Shown here piece after piece: positions 15,622 to 23,575 of a DNA stretch of 64,000 bases (position 1 is the stretch's first letter; each line of letters begins with the position of its first letter). This stretch comes from Halobaculum saliterrae. Its GTDB lineage: Archaea > Halobacteriota > Halobacteria > Halobacteriales > Haloferacaceae. The notes beneath the pieces are model-generated. The model searched no databases and had not been told where the DNA came from. It was given only the letters and a program-made list of their open reading frames with translations. Position numbers and translations under genes: made by a program. The stretch is from contig NZ_WUUS01000007.1 in the NCBI RefSeq assembly GCF_009831625.1, forward strand, positions 1 through 64,000. Direction: 5' to 3'.

Positions 15622-16536
15622 CTACCGGCGAAGTCGAACCGCGGTGCCGTCGTCGGCCTCCGTCACCTCGACGAGGCCGTCGTCCGCGAGGTCGTCCACG
15701 AGCCCGCGGAGCCACTCCCCGCTCCCCTCGCCGTCGCCGTCGGGCGCGTAGTCGACGCGGATCCGCGGCCCGAGTTCGTCGAGCGTCAACTCGTCGTGGT
15801 TGCCCAGCGCGCGGACGACCTTGCCGCGGAACTGCCGTCTGCTCCCCTCGAAGCTCGGCTGCTCGGGCACGTCCGGCGCGGTGAAGTCGCCCGTCTCGTA
15901 GGCGCGACACCAGCGACGCCACGGGCAGCCCGCCTCGTCACAGCGCGGCGACTGCCCGCAGGCGACCCCGCCCAGCTCCATGATCGCGTTGTTCCAGACG
16001 CGCGATTTCCCCTCGGGCATGAAGTCGGCGGCGGCCTCGGCGAACTCCGCGTCGTCGTCGGGGACGCCGAACGCGCGGTGGAGCACCCGCTTCACGTTCG
16101 TGTCGACGACCGCATCGCCGTTGTTGAACGCGAACGAGGCGACCGCGTTGGCGGTGTACGGCCCGACGCCCATCAGCTCCCGCAGGTCCTCGGGGTCGGT
16201 CGGGAACGTCCCGTCGTACTCCTCGATCACCTGTGTGGCGGCCTCGTGGAGGTACTTCGCGCGGTTGTTGTACCCGAGCGAGTGTCCAGACCAGAAGGAG
16301 ACGACCTCGCCGCGGTCGGCGGCCGCGAGGTCCCCGACCTCGGGCCAGCGGTCGAGGAAGTCGGCGTACGCCTCCTCGACCCGCGAGAGCTGCGTCTGCT
16401 GGCTCATCACCTCCGAGACGAGGATCCGGTAGGGGTCGTCGGTGCGGCGCCACGGGAAGTCGCGGTGGTCGGCCTCGTACCACTCGGTCAGCGCCTCCCG
16501 CACCGCGTCGTGGTCGTCGGGGAGGTGTGCGCTCAT
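15622..16536 (-). CDS. mutY: A/G-specific adenine DNA glycosylase
   Basis: A 304-residue HhH-GPD glycosylase that removes adenine mispaired with 8-oxoguanine. Catalytic residues are Glu42 (SEVMSQQTQ) and Asp145 (VVDTNVKRVLHR), with the helix-hairpin-helix LMGVGPYTANAVASFAF between them. The 4Fe-4S ligands are Cys193, Cys199, Cys204 and Cys210, spaced C-x5-C-x4-C-x5-C instead of the bacterial C-x6-C-x2-C-x5-C. The C-terminal region is much shorter than the NUDIX-like domain of bacterial MutY and looks like a winged-helix segment (LVDDLADDGLVEVTE). The ATG at 16536 faces the divergent membrane-protein gene. Confidence 0.93.
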   Translation of the reverse strand: MSAHLPDDHDAVREALTEWYEADHRDFPWRRTDDPYRILVSEVMSQQTQLSRVEEAYADFLDRWPEVGDLAAADRGEVVSFWSGHSLGYNNRAKYLHEAATQVIEEYDGTFPTDPEDLRELMGVGPYTANAVASFAFNNGDAVVDTNVKRVLHRAFGVPDDDAEFAEAAADFMPEGKSRVWNNAIMELGGVACGQSPRCDEAGCPWRRWCRAYETGDFTAPDVPEQPSFEGSRRQFRGKVVRALGNHDELTLDELGPRIRVDYAPDGDGEGSGEWLRGLVDDLADDGLVEVTEADDGTAVRLRR

Positions 16537-16657
16537 TACCGGGTCGGGGGCCGCCGGGCGAAAAGCGCTGACGGTCCCGGCCGCCACCCCGCCCCGGACC
16601 AGACGGCGCCGCGATCCCCCGAAACAGCTTTGTGACGGTCGGTGCGTCGTTCCGTCG

Positions 16658-16954
16658 ATGCGACAGGATCTGGTCCTCGCGTCGCTGCTGGCCGGCATGG
16701 GCGTCGCCGTCCTCCCGGGCGTCCTCACGTTCTATCTCGCCGCCGGGCCGTCGGTGTGGCTGGCGACCGGCGCCGTCGTCGCGGCGACGGGGCTGGTGTT
16801 CGCGTACTCCGCCGACGATGCCGACGAAGCCGACGAAGCCGACGAAGCCGCCGACGCTTCGACTTCCCCGAAGGTGAACTGTCCCGAGTGCGGCGCTCGG
16901 GCCGTCGCGGACGGCACGGGCTGTGCGTACTGCGGCGCGGCGCTCCCCGTGTGA
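16658..16954 (+). CDS. Membrane protein with C-terminal zinc ribbon
   Basis: A 98-residue protein with two membrane helices (about 5-30 and 33-52). A short tandem Asp-Glu-Ala repeat (three near-identical GACGAAGCC units around 16825-16850) then leads to a four-Cys zinc ribbon (CPEC ... CAYC, about 74-92). This layout resembles double-zinc-ribbon membrane proteins of haloarchaea, but I do not recognise a named family. The DEA repeat could vary in length between strains. Confidence 0.75.
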   Translation: MRQDLVLASLLAGMGVAVLPGVLTFYLAAGPSVWLATGAVVAATGLVFAYSADDADEADEADEAADASTSPKVNCPECGARAVADGTGCAYCGAALPV

Positions 16955-17035
16955 TACCCCGAGCGTTTCCGGAACGGACGACCCGGAAGGGGCCGGAGCG
17001 TAACGGGTTTCCGCCCCCCGCGACACCGCACCACC

Positions 17036-17371
17036 ATGAGCCTCGACGACCTCGACGACGCGATCACCGCGGAATACGGCGACCTCGACGACGAGATCGG
17101 GGTCGAACTGGACCGCGAGACGAAACACGAGCTGTCGCTGCTGGCGGCGGCGCTGGGAACCGACCGCGACGAGCTGGTGCGGCGGGGGATCCACGCGCTG
17201 TTCCGCCGGACCCTCGACACGGGCGACCTCGACTTCCACCTCCGGCAGGCGTTCGACGTGACGTACGACGAGTACCTCTCGGGGATGACCTACGACGAGA
17301 TGGCCGGGGGCGCCGGCGGCGGGGGCGGCGGCTACCCCGAGCGCAGCGACGAGCGACGCTACCAGCAGTAG
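17036..17371 (+). CDS. Putative small DNA-binding-like haloarchaeal protein
   Basis: A 111-residue acidic protein. Residues about 23-60 (VELDRETKHELSLLAAALGT then DELVRRGIHALFRRTL) have the strand-helix-helix spacing of a ribbon-helix-helix domain. A second part, FHLRQAFDVTYDEYLSGMTY, precedes a Gly-rich tail. The ribbon-helix-helix reading is tentative. It lies upstream of another hypothetical gene on the same strand with a 70-nt gap. Confidence 0.7.
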   Translation: MSLDDLDDAITAEYGDLDDEIGVELDRETKHELSLLAAALGTDRDELVRRGIHALFRRTLDTGDLDFHLRQAFDVTYDEYLSGMTYDEMAGGAGGGGGGYPERSDERRYQQ

Positions 17372-17441
17372 GTCCGTCCGCCGGTCTCCGTCGTACGGGA
17401 ACGTGGGGAAGGACCTTGGTCGAGGCGGACGACCCACCGGT

Positions 17442-17945
17442 ATGGGACTCGACGTCGACATCCCCGATCCGCCGAGCCTGCGCGGCCCGCGGAGCCGAGG
17501 CGAGTACGACGCGATCGACGCGGGGGAGGACCGAGCCGGCGACGACTACCGTCGCGAGACGGTCCGAACGGCCCTGCAGGACGGCGCGTGGCGTGACGCC
17601 TTCGAGGAATGGGCCGACAGCACCTACCTGTCGGTCGAGGAGTTCGAGACGGTCGACCGGCTCGAACTGTTCGAGGAGTTCGACTTCCACTGGGACCCCG
17701 CGAGCGACGAGGTCGGGTACCGCGCCCCGACGGTCCCCGAGGCGGACCGGGAGCGGTTCCCCGACCGTGGCGCCGACGGCGTCGACGAGGAGCTCGACGA
17801 CCTCGGTCGGGCGGTCTCGGAGATGCTCGAGAACGACTATCTCCTCCGGGACGAGGAGGACGCCGAGTCCGACTTCTTCCCCGAGGAGGAGGAACGCGAG
17901 AGCGAGGCCGAGGCCAGGGAGTCCGGGGACGACCCCGACAGGTGA
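17442..17945 (+). CDS. Acidic haloarchaeal protein, unknown function
   Basis: A 167-residue, strongly acidic, soluble protein. The conserved-looking core is FEEWADSTYLSVEEFETVDR with FDFHWDPASDEVGYRAP. The tail is nearly all Glu/Asp/Ser/Ala/Arg. There are no Cys, membrane segments or known motifs. It converges on the class III aminotransferase gene with a 21-nt gap. Length and codon use support a real gene, but I cannot assign a family. Confidence 0.7.
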   Translation: MGLDVDIPDPPSLRGPRSRGEYDAIDAGEDRAGDDYRRETVRTALQDGAWRDAFEEWADSTYLSVEEFETVDRLELFEEFDFHWDPASDEVGYRAPTVPEADRERFPDRGADGVDEELDDLGRAVSEMLENDYLLRDEEDAESDFFPEEEERESEAEARESGDDPDR

Positions 17946-17966
17946 TCGCTCCGCTCGCCGGGCGCG

Positions 17967-19316
17967 TTAGACCGCGTCGACGGCGGCCTCGATCAGCAGG
18001 GACGCGCCCATCTCGATCTCCCGCTCGGTCACGTCCAGCGGCGGGAGGAACCGGATCACGTCCGACCCGCACGCGAGCGTGAGCAGCCCGCGGCGCAGCG
18101 CCGCCTCCTGTACGGCGTCACGGAGGTCCGGGGACTCGAACTCGACGGCGAGCATCAACCCCTTCCCGCGCACGTCGGTCACGCCGTCGAGGGCGGCGTC
18201 GCGGACGATCTCCTTGAACTGCTCGCCGCGGACGACCGCGTTGTCGAGCAGGTCGTACTCGTCGATGGCGCGCAGCGTGAACACGCCCTGCGCCGCGGCG
18301 ACGATGTCGCCCGCCCCCCACGTCGAGGAGAGGCGCGCACGCTCCTCCGGGAACGTGTCCTCGTTGGCGATGGTGGCGCCGACGCGCATTCCCTTCGCGC
18401 CGGTGATCACGTCCGGCTCGATCGGGTAGTGATCCGACCCCCACAGCTCGCCGGTGCGGCCCATCCCCGACTGGATCTCGTCGGCGATCAGCGGGATGTC
18501 GTGCGTCTCCGCGAGGTCGGCGACCTCCTCCATGAACGGCTCCGAGGGGAACCGATAGCCGCCCTCGCCCTGGATCGGCTCCATGATGATGTAGGAGGTC
18601 TCCTCGGGGTTGACGTGGCCCGTCTTCGGGTCGAGCTTCTCTCGCAGCAGCGAGGTGTCGCCGTCGTCGACGAAGAAGCCGCACGAGCACGTCTCGGGCG
18701 AGCACCCGCGGTCGTCGCAGTAGGGCACGTCGTGAACGCCGGGCACCTCGGGGAACCGTTTGCGGTATACGGACTTCGAGCGGTTGAGCGAGAGCGCCCC
18801 GAGCGTCCGGCCGTGGAACGCGCCGTCGAAGGTGACGCCGTACTTCCCGCCGCCGGAGTCGTCGTAGCAGATCTTGATCGCGTTCTCGACGGCCTCGGCG
18901 CCGGAGTTCGAGAGGAACACGGTGTCGAGGTCGTAGTGGTCCGTGCGGTCGACGAGCTCGTGCATCAGGTCCGCGGGGCCGGGAAGGGCCGACTCGCCCG
19001 GGTCCGAACCGTCGGAGACGTAGAAGTCCTGCCCGGCGATCTTCGTCGGGTCGACCATGTCGAACTCGGCCATCCGGTCCATGATCTTCGGGTTGTTGTA
19101 GCCGAGCGGCGCGGCGGCGACGTGGGAGGTGAAGTCCAGCAGAACGTTGCCGTCGACGTCGGTGCAGAACGGTCCCTCCGCGTCCTCGGTGATGTCCCAC
19201 ACGAAGTCGTACACGTACGTCGTCGTCGCGGCGACCTCGCGGTGATACTCGGCCCACTCGCGGGCGCGAGCGCCCGGCATCTCGGTGACGCTCACCTCGG
19301 CCGTGTCTCGGTCCAT
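17967..19316 (-). CDS. Class III aminotransferase (4-aminobutyrate/ornithine-type)
   Basis: A 449-residue PLP enzyme of class III. Signature elements are LSNSGAEAVENAIK (cofactor binding), FHGRTLGALSLN, IADEIQSGMGRTG (the Asp that contacts the pyridine ring) and Lys308 in TGAKGMRVG as Schiff-base lysine. A Cys-rich loop (DDRGCSPETCSCGFF, around residue 200) is unusual for GabT and resembles a metal-binding insertion. It transfers an omega-amino group to 2-oxoglutarate; GABA, ornithine or lysine are all possible donors. The ATG at 19316 follows a strong TATA box. Confidence 0.9.
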   Translation of the reverse strand: MDRDTAEVSVTEMPGARAREWAEYHREVAATTTYVYDFVWDITEDAEGPFCTDVDGNVLLDFTSHVAAAPLGYNNPKIMDRMAEFDMVDPTKIAGQDFYVSDGSDPGESALPGPADLMHELVDRTDHYDLDTVFLSNSGAEAVENAIKICYDDSGGGKYGVTFDGAFHGRTLGALSLNRSKSVYRKRFPEVPGVHDVPYCDDRGCSPETCSCGFFVDDGDTSLLREKLDPKTGHVNPEETSYIIMEPIQGEGGYRFPSEPFMEEVADLAETHDIPLIADEIQSGMGRTGELWGSDHYPIEPDVITGAKGMRVGATIANEDTFPEERARLSSTWGAGDIVAAAQGVFTLRAIDEYDLLDNAVVRGEQFKEIVRDAALDGVTDVRGKGLMLAVEFESPDLRDAVQEAALRRGLLTLACGSDVIRFLPPLDVTEREIEMGASLLIEAAVDAV

Positions 19317-19338
19317 GTCTGTGGATGCGGACCGTCGA

Positions 19339-19346
19339 TTATAAAA
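19339..19346 (-). promoter_or_regulatory. TATA box of the class III aminotransferase gene
   Basis: Minus-strand TTTTATAA, among the most AT-rich octamers in the window, is centred 26 nt from the ATG at 19316. The transcript should be leaderless. The remaining 200 nt to the next gene show nothing recognisable. Confidence 0.7.
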
Positions 19347-19553
19347 TGGTGGTCCACTCGATGCTGATTCGAATATTCTCCACGGATCTCGACTTCCGTC
19401 CGATCGAACTCGCAGACCGACCGACGGACTCGATGGTGTCGACCGCGCGACATCGTGAGTCGGCGCCGACACGACGGGCGTGCGAAGGCACCGCGGGTCG
19501 ACGATACCATGACGAGCAGGCGACGGGGCGGTGCGTCGCCGGTCGTCCGTCGC

Positions 19554-20837
19554 TCAACCGACAGTCATCGCGAGCGCGACCGCGGCGGCGCCGGCGACGA
19601 TCACGAGGCTGTAGGCCGCCACGCGGCGCACGAACGCGCGCGGGCCGGCGAACGCCAGTCCCGCCTTCACCGCGACGCTGGAGACCGTCGCGAGCAGGAC
19701 GGCGACGGTCGCGGCGTCGGCGCCGACGGTTCCCCCGCGATACAACAGCACGGCCGAGGTGGTCGCGCCGGCGGAGGACACCAGTCCCGAGACGGCCGCC
19801 GAGGCGTACAGGCCGGCGGTGCCGAAGCTGGCTTGTGCGAGACTGCTGACGGCGAGGATGACGAGGAAGGCCGCGCCGAACGCCAACGCGTTGCGAAGCG
19901 AGAACGGCGACTCGATCTCGAGGTCGACATGCGTGCGCCAGTCGGCCGTCGCCGCCGCCACGGCGACGGCGCCGAGCGCGAGCGCGCCCAGCGGCGCGGC
20001 GACGCCGACGAGGACGGGCAGGTCGCCGCCGACGGTGAACGCGACGGCGATCGCGAGGTTCCGGAGCGCCATCGCCGCGTCCGCCAACAGCACCCCGGCG
20101 ACGGCGTACGACACCGACTCCGCCCGGTCGGTCGCGTGATCGAGCATCGTCCCGACGACGGCAGTCGAGGACGCGAGCCCGCCGAGGAAGCCGGTGACCG
20201 CGATGCCGCGGCCGCCGTACGTCCGCACCAGCGCGTAGTTCGCGATGCCGATCCCGGCGACGGTGACGACCATGAGCCACGCGACGCGCGGCTCCAGCGG
20301 GACCCCGAACACGACCCGCTGTCCCGCCGGCAACACGGGGTAGACGACGAACGCGAGGACGGCGAACTCGGTCATCGAGCGCAGTTCCGCGCGAGAGAGG
20401 TCGCCCGCGAACGAGTGCAGTTCCCGTTTCAGCACCAACAGCGCGGCCGACACCACCGCGACCGTCACCCCCTCGACGACGGCGCCGACGGCGACGAGCG
20501 CGCCGACGCCGTACGCCGCCAGCAACGAGACGGACGTGGTGAGCGACAGCGCGCCGTCGGCGTCGGTCCGAAGCCCGCGGACCGCCAGCAAGACTCCCTG
20601 AACGATGACGAGCACGCCGCCGACGGCGAGGAGCGCGCCGCCGACCTCGGTCTCGGTCGCCAGATGTGTGAACACCGCGGCGACGAGGCTGGTCAGCGAG
20701 AACGTCCGAATGCCGGCGGACTTCTCCGACCACTCGCGCTCCAACCCGAGGAACAGCCCCAACGCCGCCGCCAGCGCCAGCCTCGCCACCGGCAGCGACA
20801 GCGGATCGCCGACGATCTCCGCACCCGTCGCGGTCAT
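19554..20837 (-). CDS. MgtC/SapB-DUF4010 membrane protein
   Basis: A 427-residue polytopic membrane protein. The N-terminal MgtC-like domain is marked by LGLFLGLEREWSEKSAGIRTFSLTSL and four helices. The DUF4010 domain carries the remaining helices, including YGGRGIAVTGFLGGLASSTA and SGLVSSAGATTSAVLL. Such fusion proteins are widespread, and a transport or magnesium-homeostasis role is often suggested but unproven. I chose ATG 20837 over a TTG at 20855 because the TATA box is 27 nt before the former. Two direct repeats lie between that box and the start. Confidence 0.88.
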   Translation of the reverse strand: MTATGAEIVGDPLSLPVARLALAAALGLFLGLEREWSEKSAGIRTFSLTSLVAAVFTHLATETEVGGALLAVGGVLVIVQGVLLAVRGLRTDADGALSLTTSVSLLAAYGVGALVAVGAVVEGVTVAVVSAALLVLKRELHSFAGDLSRAELRSMTEFAVLAFVVYPVLPAGQRVVFGVPLEPRVAWLMVVTVAGIGIANYALVRTYGGRGIAVTGFLGGLASSTAVVGTMLDHATDRAESVSYAVAGVLLADAAMALRNLAIAVAFTVGGDLPVLVGVAAPLGALALGAVAVAAATADWRTHVDLEIESPFSLRNALAFGAAFLVILAVSSLAQASFGTAGLYASAAVSGLVSSAGATTSAVLLYRGGTVGADAATVAVLLATVSSVAVKAGLAFAGPRAFVRRVAAYSLVIVAGAAAVALAMTVG

Positions 20838-20840
20838 GGG

Positions 20841-20857
20841 CTCAATATTACTCAATA
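20841..20857 (-). repeat. Direct repeat of 7 nt at 10-bp spacing in the MgtC/DUF4010 promoter
   Basis: CTCAATA occurs at 20841-20847 and again at 20851-20857 (TATTGAG twice on the gene strand). The spacing is one DNA turn, directly between the TATA box and the ATG. This placement fits a repressor site. No known regulator motif is recognised. Confidence 0.6.
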
Positions 20858-20861
20858 GTGG

Positions 20862-20867
20862 TATATA
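20862..20867 (-). promoter_or_regulatory. TATA box of the MgtC/DUF4010 gene
   Basis: TATATA (within TAGTATATAC on the gene strand) is centred 27 nt before the ATG at 20837. Confidence 0.65.
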
Positions 20868-20942
20868 CTACTTCGGGCGGCGTCCGTGATCGCGGAACCG
20901 TCTCGCGACACGCTTTTGTCGGCGGACCGAGGGGAACCGGGT

Positions 20943-22160
20943 ATGGCGCTCGCCGATGTCGACTGGTCGCGGACCGCGTGGTGGGGCATCGGTGCGGTGT
21001 TGGCAGCGGCGCTCACGTTCGTCGTCTACTCGTTCGTCGGGACCTTCGTGTTCGGGGTGTTCATCTACTACGCGACGCGCCCGGTCTACAACCGGATCCG
21101 CAGGCGGATCCCGCAGCCGACCGTCGCGGCCGCGGTCGCCATCTTCGCGATGGTGCTTCCGGCGCTGCTGCTTGCGGGGTACGCCCTGCTCATCGTCGCC
21201 AACCAGATCCGGGAGCTCGATATCGCCGCGAACGGTTACCTCGACCGGCTCCCGTTCACGCAGGAGACCCTGGACGTGCTGACCGACCCGTCGCAGATCG
21301 CGATGCTCGACTGGCAGCAGTACGTCACGCTCGACACGCTCGACGGCGCCCTGAGCTCGTTGGCACAGGCGGCCGACACCGTCGCGGTCATCGGCATCGG
21401 CGCGATCCACCTGTTCGTCATGCTCGCGGTCGCGTTCTACCTCCTCCGCGACGGCGGACGGCTCGGTCGGTATCTCGTCCGGTTCACCGACCAGTCGGGG
21501 ATCGTCGAGGCGTACGGGCGCGCGGTCGACCGCGACCTGAAGTCGATCTTCTTCGGGAACATCCTCAACGCGATCGTCACCGGCACGATCGCCGTGATCG
21601 TCTACTCGATCCTCAACGTGTTCGCCCCCGAGGGCGGGTCGATCCCGGCGGCCGCGCTGGTCGGACTGATCGCTGGCGTCGCGAGCCTGATCCCGATCGT
21701 CGGCATGAAGCTGGTGTACGTCCCGGTCGCGGCGTTCATGACGGTTCGAGCGGTGGCGAACGACGTCACCGGCGGGCTGGCGTTCGTGCTCGTGTTCGCG
21801 CTCGCCTCGTTGGTCGTCGTCGACACCATCCCGGACCTCGTGTTGCGGCCGTACGTCTCCGGACGCTCGCTGCACGTCGGGGCGGTGATGATCGCGTACA
21901 CGCTCGGTCCACTGCTGTTCGGCTGGTACGGGATCTTCCTCATGCCGCTGCTCCTCGTGTTCGTCGTACACTTCGTCCGGATCATCCTGCCGGAACTGCT
22001 CTCCGGGGAGCCGCTACGCCCGTACGCGGTCGATCCGACGCATCTCACGGCGGAGGAGCCTCCGGTCCAGCCCTCGGATCCGGCCGCTGACGAGGTCGGT
22101 GACGGGGTGGACGCGGCCGCGGATCAGGGGACGAACCCGCCGGAGGACGAGGGGCGGTGA
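20943..22160 (+). CDS. AI-2E family transporter
   Basis: A 405-residue polytopic membrane protein of usual length for the family. It has two helices near the N-terminus (about 13-60), a roughly 100-residue variable loop region, and a C-terminal block of five to six helices containing AALVGLIAGVASLIPIVGMK and LVVVDTIPDLVLRPYVSGRS, the most conserved family stretch. Members export autoinducer-2 in E. coli (TqsA) or act as Na+(Li+)/H+ antiporters in halophiles and alkaliphiles; the latter seems more natural here but is inference. The C-terminal tail is acidic. It converges on the PadR gene. Confidence 0.9.
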   Translation: MALADVDWSRTAWWGIGAVLAAALTFVVYSFVGTFVFGVFIYYATRPVYNRIRRRIPQPTVAAAVAIFAMVLPALLLAGYALLIVANQIRELDIAANGYLDRLPFTQETLDVLTDPSQIAMLDWQQYVTLDTLDGALSSLAQAADTVAVIGIGAIHLFVMLAVAFYLLRDGGRLGRYLVRFTDQSGIVEAYGRAVDRDLKSIFFGNILNAIVTGTIAVIVYSILNVFAPEGGSIPAAALVGLIAGVASLIPIVGMKLVYVPVAAFMTVRAVANDVTGGLAFVLVFALASLVVVDTIPDLVLRPYVSGRSLHVGAVMIAYTLGPLLFGWYGIFLMPLLLVFVVHFVRIILPELLSGEPLRPYAVDPTHLTAEEPPVQPSDPAADEVGDGVDAAADQGTNPPEDEGR

Positions 22161-22176
22161 CCGAACCGTCGCCGAG

Positions 22177-22455
22177 TCACTCCGTATCCACGTATCGCCC
22201 TTCCCACTCGCGGCGTGCCTCGATCTCGCGGCGCCCGCGGCGCGTGAGCGTGTAGAAGTTGGTCCGCTGATCGCGCTGGCCCTTCTCGACGAGCCCCTTC
22301 TCGACGAGCGTGTCGAGGTTGGGGTACAGGCGCCCGTGGTGGATCTCCTTCTCGTAGTAGTCCTCGAGCTCCGCTTTGATCGCCAGCCCGTGCGGTTCCT
22401 CCTGTCCGGCGATCACGTACAGCAGGTCTCGCTGGAACCCCGTCAGGTCGTACAT
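22177..22455 (-). CDS. PadR family transcriptional regulator
   Basis: A 92-residue winged-helix protein. It opens MYDLTGFQRDLLYVIAG, followed by EEPHGLAIKAELEDYY and the wing region HGRLYPNLDTLVEKGLVEKG, the usual PadR order. It is the short form without the C-terminal coiled domain, common in haloarchaea. It would bind DNA as a dimer; its target is unknown. The gene converges on the AI-2E-type transporter gene with a 16-nt gap, so the two are not co-transcribed. Confidence 0.9.
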   Translation of the reverse strand: MYDLTGFQRDLLYVIAGQEEPHGLAIKAELEDYYEKEIHHGRLYPNLDTLVEKGLVEKGQRDQRTNFYTLTRRGRREIEARREWEGRYVDTE

Positions 22456-22757
22456 CGGTTATGTCCGATAAACTGTTACTGCCCGGCCGAAATAAACGTG
22501 CCGACGATCAGAACTGTCGTTCTCGGCGGTGAGGCGGGATCTCTCGTGTCTCGCCGTCACGGCACGTAGTATAGGAGGTCCGACACGTCACCGATCCTAT
22601 CAGGAAGCGACGAGCGTTCGGTTTCCGGGCGGCCGCGGCGATCGGCTCACGACCGCAGCACGCCGCCGCCAGTCGACCGAGATCGCGCTCGTCCCCTCAC
22701 GTATCCCACAGACGGTCCGGCCGACTGGTTTTTGTTCTCGCTTGACGAGTGTTCGGT
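22456..22757. other. 302-nt intergenic region upstream of the PadR and amphi-Trp genes
   Basis: This gap separates two divergent genes. On the PadR side, AT-rich strings at 22467-22472 (minus TTTATC) and 22491-22496 (minus TTTATT) are TATA candidates; the second has better spacing for a short leader. On the other side a TTTTTGTTC stretch at about 22730-22738 precedes the amphi-Trp ATG. A weak 6-bp inverted repeat, ATAGGA/TCCTAT (22571-22600), lies in the middle. I see no gene or RNA here. Confidence 0.5.
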
Positions 22758-23039
22758 ATGGCCGAGGAAGTGCTGTTCGAAATCGAGACCCGTCAGGACC
22801 GCAGCGAGATCGCCGCCCACCTCTGTGAGATCGCCGGGAAGCTCGACACGGACGGGGAACTCACGCTTACGGGGGGCGGCGAGTCGGTCACGATGGCCGT
22901 GCCCCCGAGCGCGACCTTCGAGGTGAAGGCCGAACGCGAGACCGGCTCCGGGGCCGACGAGTTGAGCGTCGAGTTCGAGATCGAGTGGGACGAGGGCGAC
23001 GACGAAGGCGGCGTGGACTCGGGGTTGTCCATTGAGTGA
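22758..23039 (+). CDS. Amphi-Trp domain protein
   Basis: A 93-residue acidic protein with the amphi-Trp pattern: MAEEVLFEIETRQDRSEIAA, then a LTLTGGGESVTMAVP strand pair and a final ELSVEFEIEWDEG. The family is widespread in haloarchaea and its function is unestablished. I chose ATG 22758 because the three residues before it are not conserved in related proteins. The gene stands alone. Confidence 0.88.
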   Translation: MAEEVLFEIETRQDRSEIAAHLCEIAGKLDTDGELTLTGGGESVTMAVPPSATFEVKAERETGSGADELSVEFEIEWDEGDDEGGVDSGLSIE

Positions 23040-23157
23040 TGCGGGCGCCCGAACGACGGACGCGACGGTGGCTGGCGACGGTATCGCGCTGACTCCGAGA
23101 ACGAACGGGGGCGCGCCGCGGAAACACCCGCGGCACGCCGCCCGGATCGGTCCCCGC

Positions 23158-23187
23158 TGACGCTTCGGCCCTCCAGACGAAGCGTCA
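23158..23187. repeat. Perfect 10-bp hairpin between convergent genes
   Basis: TGACGCTTCG (23158-23167) and CGAAGCGTCA (23178-23187) form a perfect stem with a 10-nt loop. It lies in the 198-nt gap between the ends of two convergent genes. For the minus-strand gene a T-rich TAGTTTTATC (23209-23218) comes first, which fits archaeal U-tract termination. The hairpin may help separate the two transcripts. Confidence 0.6.
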
Positions 23188-23237
23188 CCGAACGATATCC
23201 CCGGTACGGCGATAAAACTACCGGGCGGATCGGGCGC

Positions 23238-23384
23238 TCACATGTGCTCCTCCTCGAGCGCCCACCCGAGCGCGCGCTTGTAGTGCGTGAACAGCTGTCT
23301 GACGCCCTCGTGGCGCATCTCCTCGGAGTCCAACTGTTCGGCGAGATACTCGTACTGCTCCCTGATCTCCGCTTCGTCGCGCAT
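23238..23384 (-). CDS. 48-residue helical protein, unknown function
   Basis: A short, highly charged, probably all-helical protein: MRDEAEIREQYEYLAEQLDS followed by EGVRQLFTHYKRALGWALEEE. The acidic, Glu/Gln/Tyr-rich composition matches other haloarchaeal small proteins, while the 34 residues before the chosen ATG are Arg/Pro-rich and unlike a protein. No family is recognised. It lies downstream of coxB on the same strand, 191 nt away. Confidence 0.65.
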   Translation of the reverse strand: MRDEAEIREQYEYLAEQLDSEEMRHEGVRQLFTHYKRALGWALEEEHM

Positions 23385-23575
23385 GGTCGACCGTACGGGC
23401 ACCGACGACTTGAACGCGGGGGCGGCGCGGCCGCGGTCGAAGGGACGACCTCGCGGACCGACCCGCGGGAGCCGTCGCGTCGACACGCTCCACCCGCGGG
23501 TGCTCGGAGAAGTGAAACGGCGGGAGACGAAACGGGGGAGGCGAGGCGCCGGGTCCGTACGGGGCGATCCGTCGA

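Noticed and set aside
16825-16850. GACGAAGCC tandem repeat as a mobile or repeat element
   Set aside because: It lies inside an open reading frame and encodes a short Asp-Glu-Ala linker. It is a coding microsatellite with no sign of mobility.
22571-22600. ATAGGA/TCCTAT inverted repeat as an operator
   Set aside because: The arms are only 6 nt with an 18-nt loop, far from both promoters, and easily due to chance.
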